DNA from: JAJDUF01 sp965238265
GTDB taxonomy: Bacteria > Chloroflexota > UBA11872 > UBA12225 > JAJDUF01
Length of the DNA: 64,000 nucleotides
Direction of reading: 5' to 3'
Assembly: GCA_965238265.1 (NCBI GenBank)
Contig: OZ250185.1
Location: forward strand, 4,030,001-4,094,000
Below, one piece after another: positions 8,463 through 16,942 of the stretch (positions are counted from its first letter, which is position 1; each line of letters opens with the position of its first letter). Under the pieces are notes generated by a model. The model did no database searches. It saw only the letters and a list, made by a program, of their open reading frames with translations, and was not told where the DNA came from. The position numbers were made by a program, and so were the translations under genes.

Positions 8463-8680
8463 GCACCGGGCACCGCCCGGCAGGAAAGTACACGTACCAT
8501 CGTGTCAACTAACGACGGTGGCAAAGCCACCCAGCCGAGGGCACCGGGTCATGAGCGACCCCCCGCCGCGCTGTCTGCGGCGAGGCATGGCCGACTGAGT
8601 GCCGCCACAGGGGCACCGGGTGCTGACGTACCCCTCGCCAGTACGGCGGGGGCACCGGGTCAGCATTGTCTGAGTGCCGC
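8463..8680. repeat. Four hairpins with shared GCACCGGG core
   Basis: Copies of GCACCGGG start at about 8463, 8541, 8613 and 8652. Each sits in or beside a perfect short stem: CCGGGC-ACC-GCCCGG, GGGTC-ATGAGC-GACCC, GGGT-GCTGACGT-ACCC, and GGCAC...GTGCC with an inner TCAG/CTGA pair. Spacing is irregular (about 78, 72 and 39 bp). Function unknown. Confidence 0.5.
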
Positions 8681-8832
8681 ACCCATCGCCACCGTATCCT
8701 TGCCGGCCGGCCTGCGCCGGCTGCGCCAGGAGGTCTTGCCCCGCGTCCCTGCCACTCCCAACACCCTGATCTATCCGCAATCCCACCGAGGCACCGCGCA
8801 GCCCCGCGCCACGCACTCCCACCGCCTCATCC

Positions 8833-8855
8833 GTCGTTCCCGCGAAAGCGGGAAC
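8833..8855. repeat. Dispersed palindrome (TCATTCCCGC family)
   Basis: GTCGTTCCCGC-GAAA-GCGGGAAC, within the gene-free stretch. Confidence 0.85.
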
Positions 8856-9073
8856 CCATGTCCCCCCGTAGCAACGGGGGGACCACAGGGGGGCTACGCA
8901 CCGGCAACCTGCGTCGCGTACTCCCCCACTCCCGGTGACGCGCACTCCCGCTCTACCACCCATCAAGTGCATCCTGCCATCCAGGTACTGGCCCGTCCGC
9001 GGTCTTGCTCCACCACGGGCACGGGCTTCCTCATCCACCCCTCCCGCGCCCCGCCCACGGCCGGCCGCCGCCC

Positions 9074-10216
9074 CTAGCGCGGCAAGGGCAGCCCGACCGT
9101 GCGCCCCTCACGCGACGACCGATAGCCGGCCAGCACCATCTCGACGGCCGTGCGGGCCGTGCGTGCATCGGCCGGCGAAGGTGTGCCCTCCACGAGCATC
9201 CTGATGAACGCCTCCGCCGTACCCTGGAGCCGACTGCGCGGTAAGGCCACCGGAGGATAATCCCAGTGGCCGGCGGGATTCGGCTGGTCGGGTGAGACCG
9301 GCCCCGGCCCGGCTGCCGGACCACCGGGGTTATGGCGCCAGACCCGCAGCGGCGGCTCGTCCCCGAACATGCTGCGCGCCGCCGTGATGTCGGTGCCCGT
9401 GGCGATGATGACGCCCCGGTCGCCGCTGATTTCGACCGTGCTCGTCGAGGCCAGCTCCGCCCAGCTACTCTGGTGGACGCCGATCATGCCGGAGGCGTAG
9501 CGATAGAGCAGCACGCCGCCGTCTTCGACACCGGGTTGCTGCGCGGTCAGCGACGTGGTCACAAAACCGGTCACGGCCTCCGGTACGCCAAACATCCACA
9601 GAAACCAGAGCGCCACGTGCGCTCCCTCATCCATGAACGCGCCACCGCCACCGTGTACGGGGTCGCGCATCCAATCCAGCACCGCCGGTTGCAGCAAGGC
9701 GAAGGCGTGGGAATGGCGCCGCCGGGCAGTGGCGATCCGGCCCACCGCCCCGGCCGCCACCAACCGCTTGATCTCCTGGTGGACCGGATCGAAGCGCAGG
9801 TTGTGTGACTGGTAGTAGCGCACGCCGGCCGCCGCCACGGCGGCTACAATCCGGTCACAGTCGGCTAACGTCGTCGCCATCGGCTTCTGCACCATCATGT
9901 CTTTGCCCGCTTGCGCCGCGGCGACTGCGAGATCAGAATGTGTATCATTAGTTGAGCAGATGGTGACGGCATGCACGTCGTCGCGGCCGAGCACCGTGTC
10001 GAGATTGGTGCTGAACGGCACGTCGAGGGTCGCGGCGGCGGCTTCCCCCCGCTCCTGATCGTTGTCCCAGGCACAGGCCACATACACGTGGCGCGATTCC
10101 TGGAAGCTCGTGGCCCAGCCGCGCTGATGAGGATGCGCGAAGCCGAGCAGCGCGATACCGAGTGGACGCACGGTTTCGGCGCTCACGGAGTCCATCCCTC
10201 CGGTCGTAGTCGTCAT
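9074..10216 (-). CDS. Gfo/Idh/MocA-family oxidoreductase
   Basis: 380-residue NAD(P)-dependent dehydrogenase of sugar-like compounds. The N-terminal Rossmann segment reads IALLGFAHPHQRGW, a variant in which G-x-G-x-x-G is degenerate. The catalytic-lysine motif appears as VQKPMATT, equivalent to the family EKP. The central strand Q-S-H-N-L-R-F-D-P and the C-terminal alpha/beta domain follow. The first 18 or so residues precede the fold, and an internal start is possible. It lies alone on the minus strand, with the gene-free stretch at its 3' side and a repeat-rich 215-bp gap separating it from the divergent D-aminoacylase-like gene. The substrate is not predictable. Confidence 0.87.
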   Translation of the reverse strand: MTTTTGGMDSVSAETVRPLGIALLGFAHPHQRGWATSFQESRHVYVACAWDNDQERGEAAAATLDVPFSTNLDTVLGRDDVHAVTICSTNDTHSDLAVAAAQAGKDMMVQKPMATTLADCDRIVAAVAAAGVRYYQSHNLRFDPVHQEIKRLVAAGAVGRIATARRRHSHAFALLQPAVLDWMRDPVHGGGGAFMDEGAHVALWFLWMFGVPEAVTGFVTTSLTAQQPGVEDGGVLLYRYASGMIGVHQSSWAELASTSTVEISGDRGVIIATGTDITAARSMFGDEPPLRVWRHNPGGPAAGPGPVSPDQPNPAGHWDYPPVALPRSRLQGTAEAFIRMLVEGTPSPADARTARTAVEMVLAGYRSSREGRTVGLPLPR

Positions 10217-10331
10217 GCCGGCCGCGACAAGCGCGCCGGAGCGCTGGCAAGGTGTGGCCGGCGTCGGTATCGTACCCCACGACGGCGGCGGTTAGTGGCG
10301 CGTGGTGAGTGGTCAGTGGCCCCCGCCGCTG

Positions 10332-10411
10332 GATTCCCGCTTTCGCGGGAATGACCATTGGGGGGCGCGAGACGCCATGCTGATAGCTGATAGCTGACGG
10401 CTGATAGCTTT
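10332..10411. repeat. Dispersed palindrome plus AGCTGATAGCTG-type repeat
   Basis: 10332-10355 is a reversed copy of the TCATTCCCGC palindrome. 10380-10411 is made of GCTGATA units and shares AGCTGACGGCTGATAGCT, in inverted orientation, with 45059-45090. Both lie in the divergent gap upstream of the D-aminoacylase-like gene. Confidence 0.7.
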
Positions 10412-10431
10412 CAGCCAAAGGAGAGGTGCCG

Positions 10432-12027
10432 ATGGAGCTTGATCTCGTTATCCGCGGAGGGACCGTTGTTGATGGCTCCGGTCAGCCGGGGCAGCGTGCC
10501 GACGTTGGTGTGTCCGGTGGCCGGATTAGCGCCGTCGGTGATCTCGCGGCAGCGACCGCGGCGCAGACGTTAGACGCTACCGGGCTGGTGGTCACGCCCG
10601 GCTTCATAGACATCCACACCCACTCCGAATTCAGCTTGCTGCTCGATCCGCGTGGCGAGAGCAAGGTGCGCCAGGGCGTCACGACCGAGGTGGTCAGCAA
10701 TTGCTCCTATGCGCCGTATCCGATGCGGCCCCAAGACATCGCCGAGGCCAAGGCGCAGCGCATCATGCACGGCGCCGAGCTACTGGATTGGGACTGGAAC
10801 GACCTGGCCGGCTACCGCCGCCGCTACAACAGCCAGGGAGCCGCGATCAACGTCGCGCCGCTGGCCGGGCATGCTGCCATCCGGGTCATCGCGATGGGGT
10901 ACGACGACCGCCCCCCCACACCCGACGAGCTGGCCACCATGCAGCGGCTCCTGGCCGAGACCATGGAGCAGGGCGCCTTCGGCTTTTCGGCCGGACTGAC
11001 GTTGGCGCCCAGCGGCTATGCCGACACAGACGAGTTGGTAGCCCTGTGCGAAGTCGCTGCCCGCTATGGCGGCTACTACGCGGCGCACATGCGCGTGTAC
11101 GCCGGTCAGCAGCTCAAGGCCCGCCATGAAACGTTGGAGATCGGGCGGCGCGCCGGTATCCCGGTGCAGATGTCCCACAACAACGTGATGTTCCGCCCGT
11201 TCTGGCACCTGGTCCCGGAGATTCTGGAGCTCCTGGAGCAAGAGAGCGCCGCGGGCGTGGACGTGACCTACGATGTCTACCCGTACCTCGCGGGTATGTC
11301 CCACACGGATCAGCTCATGCCCGGCTGGTCGCAGGAAGGCGGCGTTGAGGGCCTGCTGGCTCGCCTGCGGGACCCGGTATCGCGCCGGCGGATCTACGAT
11401 GAAATGGCGCCGGGCTGGGGCGGCCCGGAAGTGCCCTGGGACTGGGAATCCATCCTCCTGACGGACGTGGCTTCGCCCGCACACAAGCACTGGGAGGGCT
11501 TGACGGTTGGTCAGGTCGCAGAGCAGCTCGGTGTTGACGGCCTAGAGGCGCTGCTCACGCTCACCGAGTACCGGACCAGCGCTACTTACCACCACCTGAG
11601 CGAGGACAACACGCGCCTGCTCCTCCAGCATCCGCTGGGGATGGTTGGCTCCGATGGCGACGCCGTGACCATCGGCACGCCGTCGCTGCACGGGAAGCCC
11701 CACCCCCGTTTCTTCGGGACGTTCCCGCGCGTGCTGGGGACCTACGTGCGCGATGAGGGCATCCTGACGTTGGAGGAGGCCGTGCGGAAGATGACCTCCG
11801 CTCCGGCGCAGCGTCTGGGCTTGGCGGACCGCGGGCTGCTGGCAGCCGGTTGCGTTGCCGATATTACGGTGTTCGATCCGCACACCATCGCGGACCACGC
11901 CACGTTCGCCGAGCCAAACCAATACTCAACCGGGGTTGACTGCGTGATCGTGGCCGGCCAGCCGGTGCTGGAGCACGGCGAAATGACGGCCGCCGTACCC
12001 GGTCGGGCACTGGCCCACTCGGCGTAA
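10432..12027 (+). CDS. N-acyl-D-amino-acid deacylase-like amidohydrolase
   Basis: A 531-residue member of the D-aminoacylase/dihydroorotase-like amidohydrolase group, which hydrolyses N-acyl-D-amino acids to the D-amino acid. Visible features are the small beta-domain start (LVIRGGTVVDGSG), metal-binding HxH in GFIDIHTHSEFS, A-A-H-M-R-V-Y, MSHNN with a further His, and the catalytic Asp in MVGSDGDAV. The C-terminal VADITVFDP closes the beta domain. The start is ATG 10432, eight bases after AAAGGAGAGG; a GTG six bases earlier is less well placed. It leads a plus-strand run of four genes. True substrate uncertain: many homologs are annotated only by similarity. Confidence 0.85.
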   Translation: MELDLVIRGGTVVDGSGQPGQRADVGVSGGRISAVGDLAAATAAQTLDATGLVVTPGFIDIHTHSEFSLLLDPRGESKVRQGVTTEVVSNCSYAPYPMRPQDIAEAKAQRIMHGAELLDWDWNDLAGYRRRYNSQGAAINVAPLAGHAAIRVIAMGYDDRPPTPDELATMQRLLAETMEQGAFGFSAGLTLAPSGYADTDELVALCEVAARYGGYYAAHMRVYAGQQLKARHETLEIGRRAGIPVQMSHNNVMFRPFWHLVPEILELLEQESAAGVDVTYDVYPYLAGMSHTDQLMPGWSQEGGVEGLLARLRDPVSRRRIYDEMAPGWGGPEVPWDWESILLTDVASPAHKHWEGLTVGQVAEQLGVDGLEALLTLTEYRTSATYHHLSEDNTRLLLQHPLGMVGSDGDAVTIGTPSLHGKPHPRFFGTFPRVLGTYVRDEGILTLEEAVRKMTSAPAQRLGLADRGLLAAGCVADITVFDPHTIADHATFAEPNQYSTGVDCVIVAGQPVLEHGEMTAAVPGRALAHSA

Positions 12028-12037
12028 AGACGTGTCA

Positions 12038-12069
12038 CTGTAGAGGCATGGCATGCCGTGCCTCTACAG
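12038..12069. repeat. Perfect hairpin between two operon genes
   Basis: Arms CTGTAGAGGCA and TGCCTCTACAG (11 bp, exact) flank a loop that itself contains palindromic GGCATGCC. It lies 11 bp after the amidohydrolase stop and ends 17 bp before the next start codon. It has no U-tract, so it is more likely a mobile palindrome or mRNA-processing hairpin than a terminator. Confidence 0.8.
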
Positions 12070-12086
12070 CGGCAGAGGAGGCTGCT

Positions 12087-13262
12087 ATGCCTCGGTTCGT
12101 CAAAATCACCCGCATCGTCGTGACCCACTTCGACTACCGTATCCCCGGCCGCGGGATGGCGGGACGCGCCAGGCTCGATATGCTCTATCAGCCCGGCAGC
12201 GCCGTGTCCTCGGGAGGACGCGGCGCCAGCGGCGATCATATCCTGACGGTGGAAACCGCTGCCGGCGTGCGTGCCGAGCTACCCGGTACAGTGGACGCGG
12301 CGACGGCTGAGTACCTACTGGGCCGCAACGCGCTGGAGCGAGATACGATCTGGCACGACCTCAAGCGTATGTTGCGCGGCCGGGGCAACGCGCCGCCCGG
12401 GGCCGTAGACATCGCGCTGTGGGACATCGCCGGCAAACTGTACGACGCGCCGATCTACGAGCTGCTGGGTGGCTGGCGCACCAAGCTTCCGGTCTACGCC
12501 AGCACGTTCCACGGCGACGAAAACGGCGGGTTGACACGGCCCGAGGACTACGCCGAATTCGCGCTGTACTGCAAGGAAGAGCTGGGCTATCAAGCCTTCA
12601 AGAGCCACCCGTGGGTTGATGGCCCCATCGAGCGGGAGGTCGCGACGGTACTGGCGATGCGACGGGCCGTGGGTGATGACATGGACCTCATGCTCGACCC
12701 GGCGGGCGCCTATACCACCTTCGATGACGTCCTGAGGGTAGGACGGGCCTGTGATGAGGCACGGTTCTTCTGGCTGGAAGACGCCTTTCGCGGTGGCGGA
12801 ATGTCAATGTTCGCTCATCGCAAGCTGAAGGACTTCATCAAGACGCCGCTGCTGATGGGTGAGCATATCCGGGGCCTGGAGGCGAAGGCCGATATGATCC
12901 ACGCCGGCGCCGCCGACTATGTGCGGGCGGGCGCGGGTGCGGATGGCGGCATCACCGGCGTGATGAAGCTGGCGGCGCTGGCGGAAGCCTACGGGCTGGA
13001 TGTCGAGCTACACGGTGGTAGTCTGGCGCACCGACATTGCATGGCAGCCATCCGCAATACGCACTATCTCGAGTCCGGAGGTGTACACCCGAAGGTGCAT
13101 CACACCAGAGCACCTATCTACTCAGAGCGGCGATGGCTCCACGAGCTCGACTCGGTGGACGAGCACGGATGCGTGGACGTGCCCCAAGGACCGGGACTAG
13201 GCGTGCCGCTCGACTGGTCGTTCATCAACGCGCACAAGACCGGCGAGACGGTCTACGAGTAG
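12087..13262 (+). CDS. Enolase-superfamily (mandelate racemase/muconate lactonizing) protein
   Basis: A 391-residue probable acid-sugar dehydratase or racemase. Metal ligands are D204 (MLDPAG), E231 (WLEDAF) and E259 (MGEH). The beta-2 catalytic motif is K172-S-H174 instead of the usual K-x-K. Late in the barrel, RAGAGADGGIT replaces the normal D-x-x-x-x-GG, while VELHGGSLAH keeps a candidate His base. The start ATG 12087 follows GAGGAGG; an earlier ATG at 12048 lies inside a hairpin repeat. The gene is followed after 4 bp by an aldo/keto reductase and then an amidohydrolase-2, which suggests oxidative catabolism of a sugar: dehydrogenase, lactonase, dehydratase. Confidence 0.85.
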   Translation: MPRFVKITRIVVTHFDYRIPGRGMAGRARLDMLYQPGSAVSSGGRGASGDHILTVETAAGVRAELPGTVDAATAEYLLGRNALERDTIWHDLKRMLRGRGNAPPGAVDIALWDIAGKLYDAPIYELLGGWRTKLPVYASTFHGDENGGLTRPEDYAEFALYCKEELGYQAFKSHPWVDGPIEREVATVLAMRRAVGDDMDLMLDPAGAYTTFDDVLRVGRACDEARFFWLEDAFRGGGMSMFAHRKLKDFIKTPLLMGEHIRGLEAKADMIHAGAADYVRAGAGADGGITGVMKLAALAEAYGLDVELHGGSLAHRHCMAAIRNTHYLESGGVHPKVHHTRAPIYSERRWLHELDSVDEHGCVDVPQGPGLGVPLDWSFINAHKTGETVYE

Positions 13263-13266
13263 GAAC

Positions 13267-14280
13267 TTGACCAAAACACCTCGTCCCTCAACACCGGCCG
13301 AGCAGCGCGCGCCGCGGGTGCGTTTCGGGAGCACCGACCTGTCCGTCTCGCGCCTGTGCCAAGGTACCGCCTTTCGTAACCTCCCGCGTACCCGCGATGA
13401 GCCGCGCGGTCAGCAAGTCTTGCGCCACTGCCTGGAGCAAGGTGTCAACTTCTTCGACTCGGCGGTGGCCTACGGCTGGGGCGACTCCGAGGTGGCGCTC
13501 GGCCGGGCGATACGGGGTCACCGCGACCGCGTCGTGGTCTGCACAAAAGTCGTGCCGTCCCACGCGCCGGTACACGAAGGGGACGCCCTGCGACCGGCGC
13601 GGTTCACGCGCGACTTTCTCTTGCAGCAGGCAGAGAGCAGCCTCCGGCGGCTCGATACTGACTACCTCGATCTCTATCTGCTCCACCAGCCGGACCCCGA
13701 CACACCGGCGGCGGAAATCGTCGGCGCGATGGACGCGCTGGTACAGAGCGGCAAGATCAGGTATTGGGGCGCCTCCAACCATTCCGCAGCGCAGGTGCGC
13801 GAGTTTGTGGCCCTGAGTACGCGGTCGGGACGCGCTCACATTGCCGGGCTCGAAGAGTACTACACTATCGCCGGCGCGACGCTCTCGGACACCGGCGAGC
13901 ATCGCGTGCAGCAGCTTGAGCGCGAGATGTTCCCGGTCGCGCGGGCCGCCGGCCTGGGGCTGCTGGCCTACAGCCCCCTTGATGCCGGCTACCTGGCGCC
14001 GGGGTGCACCGTTGAGCCGGACAGCCCCCTTGCCAGACTGGTGCAGGTGCTCGACGAGGTAGCATCCGGTCTCCGGGTGAGCCGCGCCGCCGTGTGCGTG
14101 GCCTGGGTACTGACCCATCCCGAGGTGACCAGCGTGCTCGCCGGCGCCGAAAGTCCCGCGCACGTGGACGAGAACCTCGCCGGGACCCGCCTCGCGCTCC
14201 CGGCCGATGCCCTGGCCGCGCTGAATGCCGCCAGCGCCGTCTACCGCCGGGAACATACGGCTGAGGCCCAAAGCGCATGA
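13267..14280 (+). CDS. Aldo/keto reductase (aldose 1-dehydrogenase-like)
   Basis: 337-residue NAD(P)-dependent aldo/keto reductase. Catalytic residues are D and Y in DSAVAYGWGDSE, K in CTKVV and H in YLLHQPDPD. The frame opens with TTG at 13267, four bases after the enolase-family stop; the first 17 residues are extra to the fold. It overlaps the next gene by 4 bp (ATGA), so the three genes are translationally coupled. Between an acid-sugar dehydratase-like gene and an amidohydrolase-2 gene, a role as an aldose 1-dehydrogenase making a lactone is reasonable but inferred only from context. Confidence 0.87.
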   Translation: MTKTPRPSTPAEQRAPRVRFGSTDLSVSRLCQGTAFRNLPRTRDEPRGQQVLRHCLEQGVNFFDSAVAYGWGDSEVALGRAIRGHRDRVVVCTKVVPSHAPVHEGDALRPARFTRDFLLQQAESSLRRLDTDYLDLYLLHQPDPDTPAAEIVGAMDALVQSGKIRYWGASNHSAAQVREFVALSTRSGRAHIAGLEEYYTIAGATLSDTGEHRVQQLEREMFPVARAAGLGLLAYSPLDAGYLAPGCTVEPDSPLARLVQVLDEVASGLRVSRAAVCVAWVLTHPEVTSVLAGAESPAHVDENLAGTRLALPADALAALNAASAVYRREHTAEAQSA

Positions 14281-15170
14281 GCGCCGAGCCGGGCGGCCGG
14301 ATCGTAGACGCGCACGTCCACGTCTGGAGCGCCGACACGGACCGATACCCGCTCGCTCCAGGATTCGACCGGTCAGATCTCTGGCTCCCCTCGTGTACAC
14401 CCGAGGACCACGCGCAGTATAGTCGGGCCGTCGGCCCCGTGCGGATGAACCTGGTCCAGATGACCTGGTACGGGTTGGACCATAGTTACATCGTGGATCT
14501 CATTGCCCAGGACCCGCAGACGTTCGTCGGTACGGGGATCGTCTCGGCGGTGAGTGACGTGAAGCTCCCTGACCCGGACAAGGCGATGATAGCGCTGGCC
14601 GCGCGCGGCATCTATGCGTTCCGCGTGCGCGGAAGCCAGGCCAGGCCGCCACTAGGAGACGGTTCGCGCTGGCTGGCCCGTCCGGGCTATGAGCGGATGT
14701 TTACCGCCGGCGCCGAGCACAATCTCGCGTTGAGCTTCCTGATGGGCGTGGACGACATCCCGGAGCTGGACCGCATGTGTCGCCGCTTTCCGGAGACGCC
14801 GGTGATTATTGATCACGTCTGCGGAATCAGAATCAGGGACGGCAGCTTTTCCGAAACGGAGGTACGAGCGCTGAGTGTACTGGCCCGGCACAAGCGTGTG
14901 CTGGTGAAGCTCGGCCTGTTTCAAGCCTTGGGTGCTGGCCAAGCGCCCTATCTCGATCTCCTCCCCCTGATCCGCCGCGTGGTGGATGCCTTCGGCCCGG
15001 AGCGCTGTATGTGGGAGAGCGACAGCGGTGGCCCGATCCCCATGGCCAATCCGCAGTCGGACTACGCGGCCGCCGTGGCGTTGATCCGCGACCACGCGGA
15101 CTTCCTCAGCGCCACGGACAAAGCGGCCCTCCTGGCCACGACCGCCGAGCGGTTCTTCTTCCGGCGTTAG
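14277..15170 (+). CDS. Amidohydrolase family 2 (lactonase-like)
   Basis: 297-residue TIM-barrel metal-dependent hydrolase of the amidohydrolase-2 group, which includes L-fuconolactone and 2-pyrone-4,6-dicarboxylate lactonases. Visible residues are HxH in VDAHVHVW near the start, the barrel His in VIIDHVCG, and D in MWESDSGGP at the C-terminal side. It overlaps the aldo/keto reductase by 4 bp. As third gene of the operon it could open the lactone that the reductase forms. The stop faces a convergent beta-propeller gene 33 bp away. Confidence 0.83.
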   Translation: MSAEPGGRIVDAHVHVWSADTDRYPLAPGFDRSDLWLPSCTPEDHAQYSRAVGPVRMNLVQMTWYGLDHSYIVDLIAQDPQTFVGTGIVSAVSDVKLPDPDKAMIALAARGIYAFRVRGSQARPPLGDGSRWLARPGYERMFTAGAEHNLALSFLMGVDDIPELDRMCRRFPETPVIIDHVCGIRIRDGSFSETEVRALSVLARHKRVLVKLGLFQALGAGQAPYLDLLPLIRRVVDAFGPERCMWESDSGGPIPMANPQSDYAAAVALIRDHADFLSATDKAALLATTAERFFFRR

Positions 15171-15203
15171 CCGGTGCTCTGCGGGCGCTGGCGTGCTCGC
15201 CGC

Positions 15204-16031
15204 TCAGTCCTCAAGCACGGCAACCAAGTTTGTCGCCGCATCGCAGGCCCAAATCCGCCCGTCGGCATCGCGGGTCATGCCGTGTACGTCGAACCGGGGC
15301 GTCGTCTCGTCACCGTGCAGCGCCTCGCTGACCAGGCTGCGCGGACCGGTAATGCTATCCACGACCCACATTTCGCGTATCGTGCCATCGGTCGCGTCGA
15401 GCCGGTAGATATGGTTGTGGTTCGTCTCGGCGCAGACGATACTCCCATCCGCCTCGTCCCAATAGATGCCGTGCGAGCGCTCCTCGGGGAACGGGATGGT
15501 CCGCAGTAGCTCGCCGGTTTCGGCGTCAATCCACTGAATGATCCTCAGGCCCGGTCGCGTGACCCACAGGGTCCCGGCAGCGCCACGTTGGCCAGCTAGC
15601 TCGCCGCCGGGAGCCTCCCGCCGCAGGGGTGGAGGTGGCGGTTCGGCGGGCGGCAGCGCTGCCAGCGCCGCCGGGTCGGTCGGCGCCCATTCGATGCCGT
15701 GGACTCCCCCCCGGTCGCCGTCCGGGAACACGAGGTCGGCCAAACAGTGGCCGGTCTCGGCGTCGTGCCGGTAGGTGGCCGCCGGCACGCGGTTCGCTGC
15801 CGGCCACACCGACCCGGCGCCATACGCGATGCCACTCGCATTACGCACGGGACTGGGAAACGCGGTGATCGTGGCGCCGGTTTCATAGCGCACCAGATAG
15901 CAGTGATCGTTGCGCTGGTCGCAGATCCACAGGCCCTCCGGCGCCGCGGCGAGACCGTTGGCTTGCTGGCCGGGGGCCGTAAAGACAACCCGCGCCGTCA
16001 GGGTACGTCGTGGCTGCTCCGTCGTCGTCAT
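15204..16031 (-). CDS. Beta-propeller protein (SMP-30/Vgb-like)
   Basis: 275-residue protein built of repeating blade-like segments: GLAAAPEGLWICDQRND, ASGIAYGAGSVW, GTLWVTRPG, RSHGIYWDEADGSIVCAETN and DVHGMTRDADGRIWACDA. The pattern matches SMP-30/gluconolactonase-like or streptogramin-lyase-like propellers. A Pro/Glu-rich insert (residues about 126-145) interrupts the middle. The start is ATG 16031, with GGAGGGAG 11 bases upstream; a GTG start at 16055 is possible. There is no signal peptide. Being convergent with a lactonase-containing operon, a sugar-lactone role is possible, but no catalytic residues can be assigned. Confidence 0.7.
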   Translation of the reverse strand: MTTTEQPRRTLTARVVFTAPGQQANGLAAAPEGLWICDQRNDHCYLVRYETGATITAFPSPVRNASGIAYGAGSVWPAANRVPAATYRHDAETGHCLADLVFPDGDRGGVHGIEWAPTDPAALAALPPAEPPPPPLRREAPGGELAGQRGAAGTLWVTRPGLRIIQWIDAETGELLRTIPFPEERSHGIYWDEADGSIVCAETNHNHIYRLDATDGTIREMWVVDSITGPRSLVSEALHGDETTPRFDVHGMTRDADGRIWACDAATNLVAVLED

Positions 16032-16177
16032 CGTGCTGGCTACTCCCTCCGGCACGGCTCTTGGGCGTGCCGCGGCATCGTTCGCTCCGGATAATCTCGG
16101 TAAGTGTAGGTGAGGTTCGGTCAGTCTGCAGGCCCGGTCTGTTCTGAGCAGCCGAACTGCGCTATGCTCTAGTGCTG

Positions 16178-16675
16178 ATGCCTGAGCAGAGACGCTGGTG
16201 GTGGACGGAAGCCGATCCCCTTGGACGGACGATTCATTGCGGTGAGCGCGAGTGGCAGGAGCATGTCCTAGTCAGGCACCCGGAAGTGGGCCGGTACGAG
16301 GCGGCAGTGCGGGCCACACTCCGCACTCCCGACGCGATCTATGACAATCCGCACGCGACAGCCAAGGCCGCCCATCCCACAGCACTCGTGCAGGACTTCT
16401 ACGGGGCTGGCTATACCGGAGGCTACTACGCCGGTAAACTGCTGCGCGTGATTGTCAAGTGGCTTCCCGAAGGGCCAGGAGGCCAACTCGTTGGGTACCT
16501 CCGCACGGCCTATCTCACCGAGCCCGGAGCCGGGCCAACTCCGCCCGTATTCCACGTTGGTTACAATGGCGCTGGGGACGGGAGTTACGATGACTACTAT
16601 CCAGCCGACGGTCCGGCCATTCATCGAACAGATTATCGCCGCACTTGCCGGTTCGACGTGGGAGCACGACCCTGA
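16178..16675 (+). CDS. PBECR-like putative RNase toxin, copy 1 (C-terminus probably frameshifted)
   Basis: A 165-residue protein nearly identical at its N-terminus to the gene at 16943. Both begin MPEQRRW and share W-T-E-A-D-P, E-H/R-H-V-L-x-x-H-P-x-x-x-x-Y-E-x-A-V-R-x-T, P-D-A-x-Y, G-Y-Y-A-G-x-L and a TAYL end. The layout (HxxxxHPE, TIxxPDxIYxDP, YYAG, TAY) resembles the barnase/EndoU/colicin/RelE-like (PBECR) nuclease group. In copy 2 the toxin ends by overlapping its partner ATG as ATGA. Here the matching stop at 16591-16593 is one base out of frame, so the last 40-50 codons run into the partner gene. A one-base indel near 16525-16560 would explain this. Start chosen by identity to copy 2. 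Confidence 0.65.
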   Translation: MPEQRRWWWTEADPLGRTIHCGEREWQEHVLVRHPEVGRYEAAVRATLRTPDAIYDNPHATAKAAHPTALVQDFYGAGYTGGYYAGKLLRVIVKWLPEGPGGQLVGYLRTAYLTEPGAGPTPPVFHVGYNGAGDGSYDDYYPADGPAIHRTDYRRTCRFDVGARP

Positions 16676-16937
16676 GATTGACGAAATGGAAATTACGCTC
16701 CTTGGGAGCGCCGGGCGGGAGGGGCTGTGGCATGACGTGGACGACTATACCTATCTGCGGGTTGACGTAGAAACCGGCCAGCCACTGAGCTTGACGATTT
16801 ACCCCTTTCATGCCTGGTTTGTCGAGCAGAGGGGGCCGGGTAACTCCCTGCCTCCCGAAACCTCGATTGACCTAGCCGTGGCGCGTAAGCAGTTGGAGCG
16901 GGCGCTGCGGGCCAGCCCTGATTTGGCCGGGCGCTAG
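16590..16937 (+). CDS. DUF2283-like putative antitoxin partner, copy 1
   Basis: 115-residue protein starting with MTTIQP. The core YLRVDVETGQPLSLTIYPF resembles the small DUF2283 fold (acidic turn, then a hydrophobic strand), often the antitoxin beside small RNase toxins. The C-terminus ends ALRASPDLAGR, identical in its last 8 residues to the copy at 17332. The ATG overlaps the toxin reading frame, and ribosome-site-like GGGACGGGAG lies just upstream. Function is inferred from the arrangement and the duplication; direct family membership is uncertain. Confidence 0.6.
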   Translation: MTTIQPTVRPFIEQIIAALAGSTWEHDPEIDEMEITLLGSAGREGLWHDVDDYTYLRVDVETGQPLSLTIYPFHAWFVEQRGPGNSLPPETSIDLAVARKQLERALRASPDLAGR

Positions 16938-16942
16938 GGCCG

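Larger units (their letters stand above)
8200..9073. other. Gene-free stretch with several palindromes and GCACCGGG hairpins
   Basis: No convincing gene in 874 bp. Open frames here (for example 8436-9077 on plus, 8505-9038 on minus) are low-complexity or translate repeats. Contents: a 16-bp-arm palindrome at 8312-8352, four hairpins sharing GCACCGGG at about 8463, 8541, 8612 and 8651, and a TCATTCCCGC-family palindrome at 8833-8855 followed by a C-run/G-run pair. It separates two minus-strand genes. Confidence 0.7.

Noticed and set aside
8436..9077. Long open frames on both strands (plus 8436-9077, minus 8505-9038)
   Set aside because: Both run through palindromes and Pro/Arg-rich low-complexity sequence, have no recognisable domain, and contain peptides that are translations of dispersed repeats.
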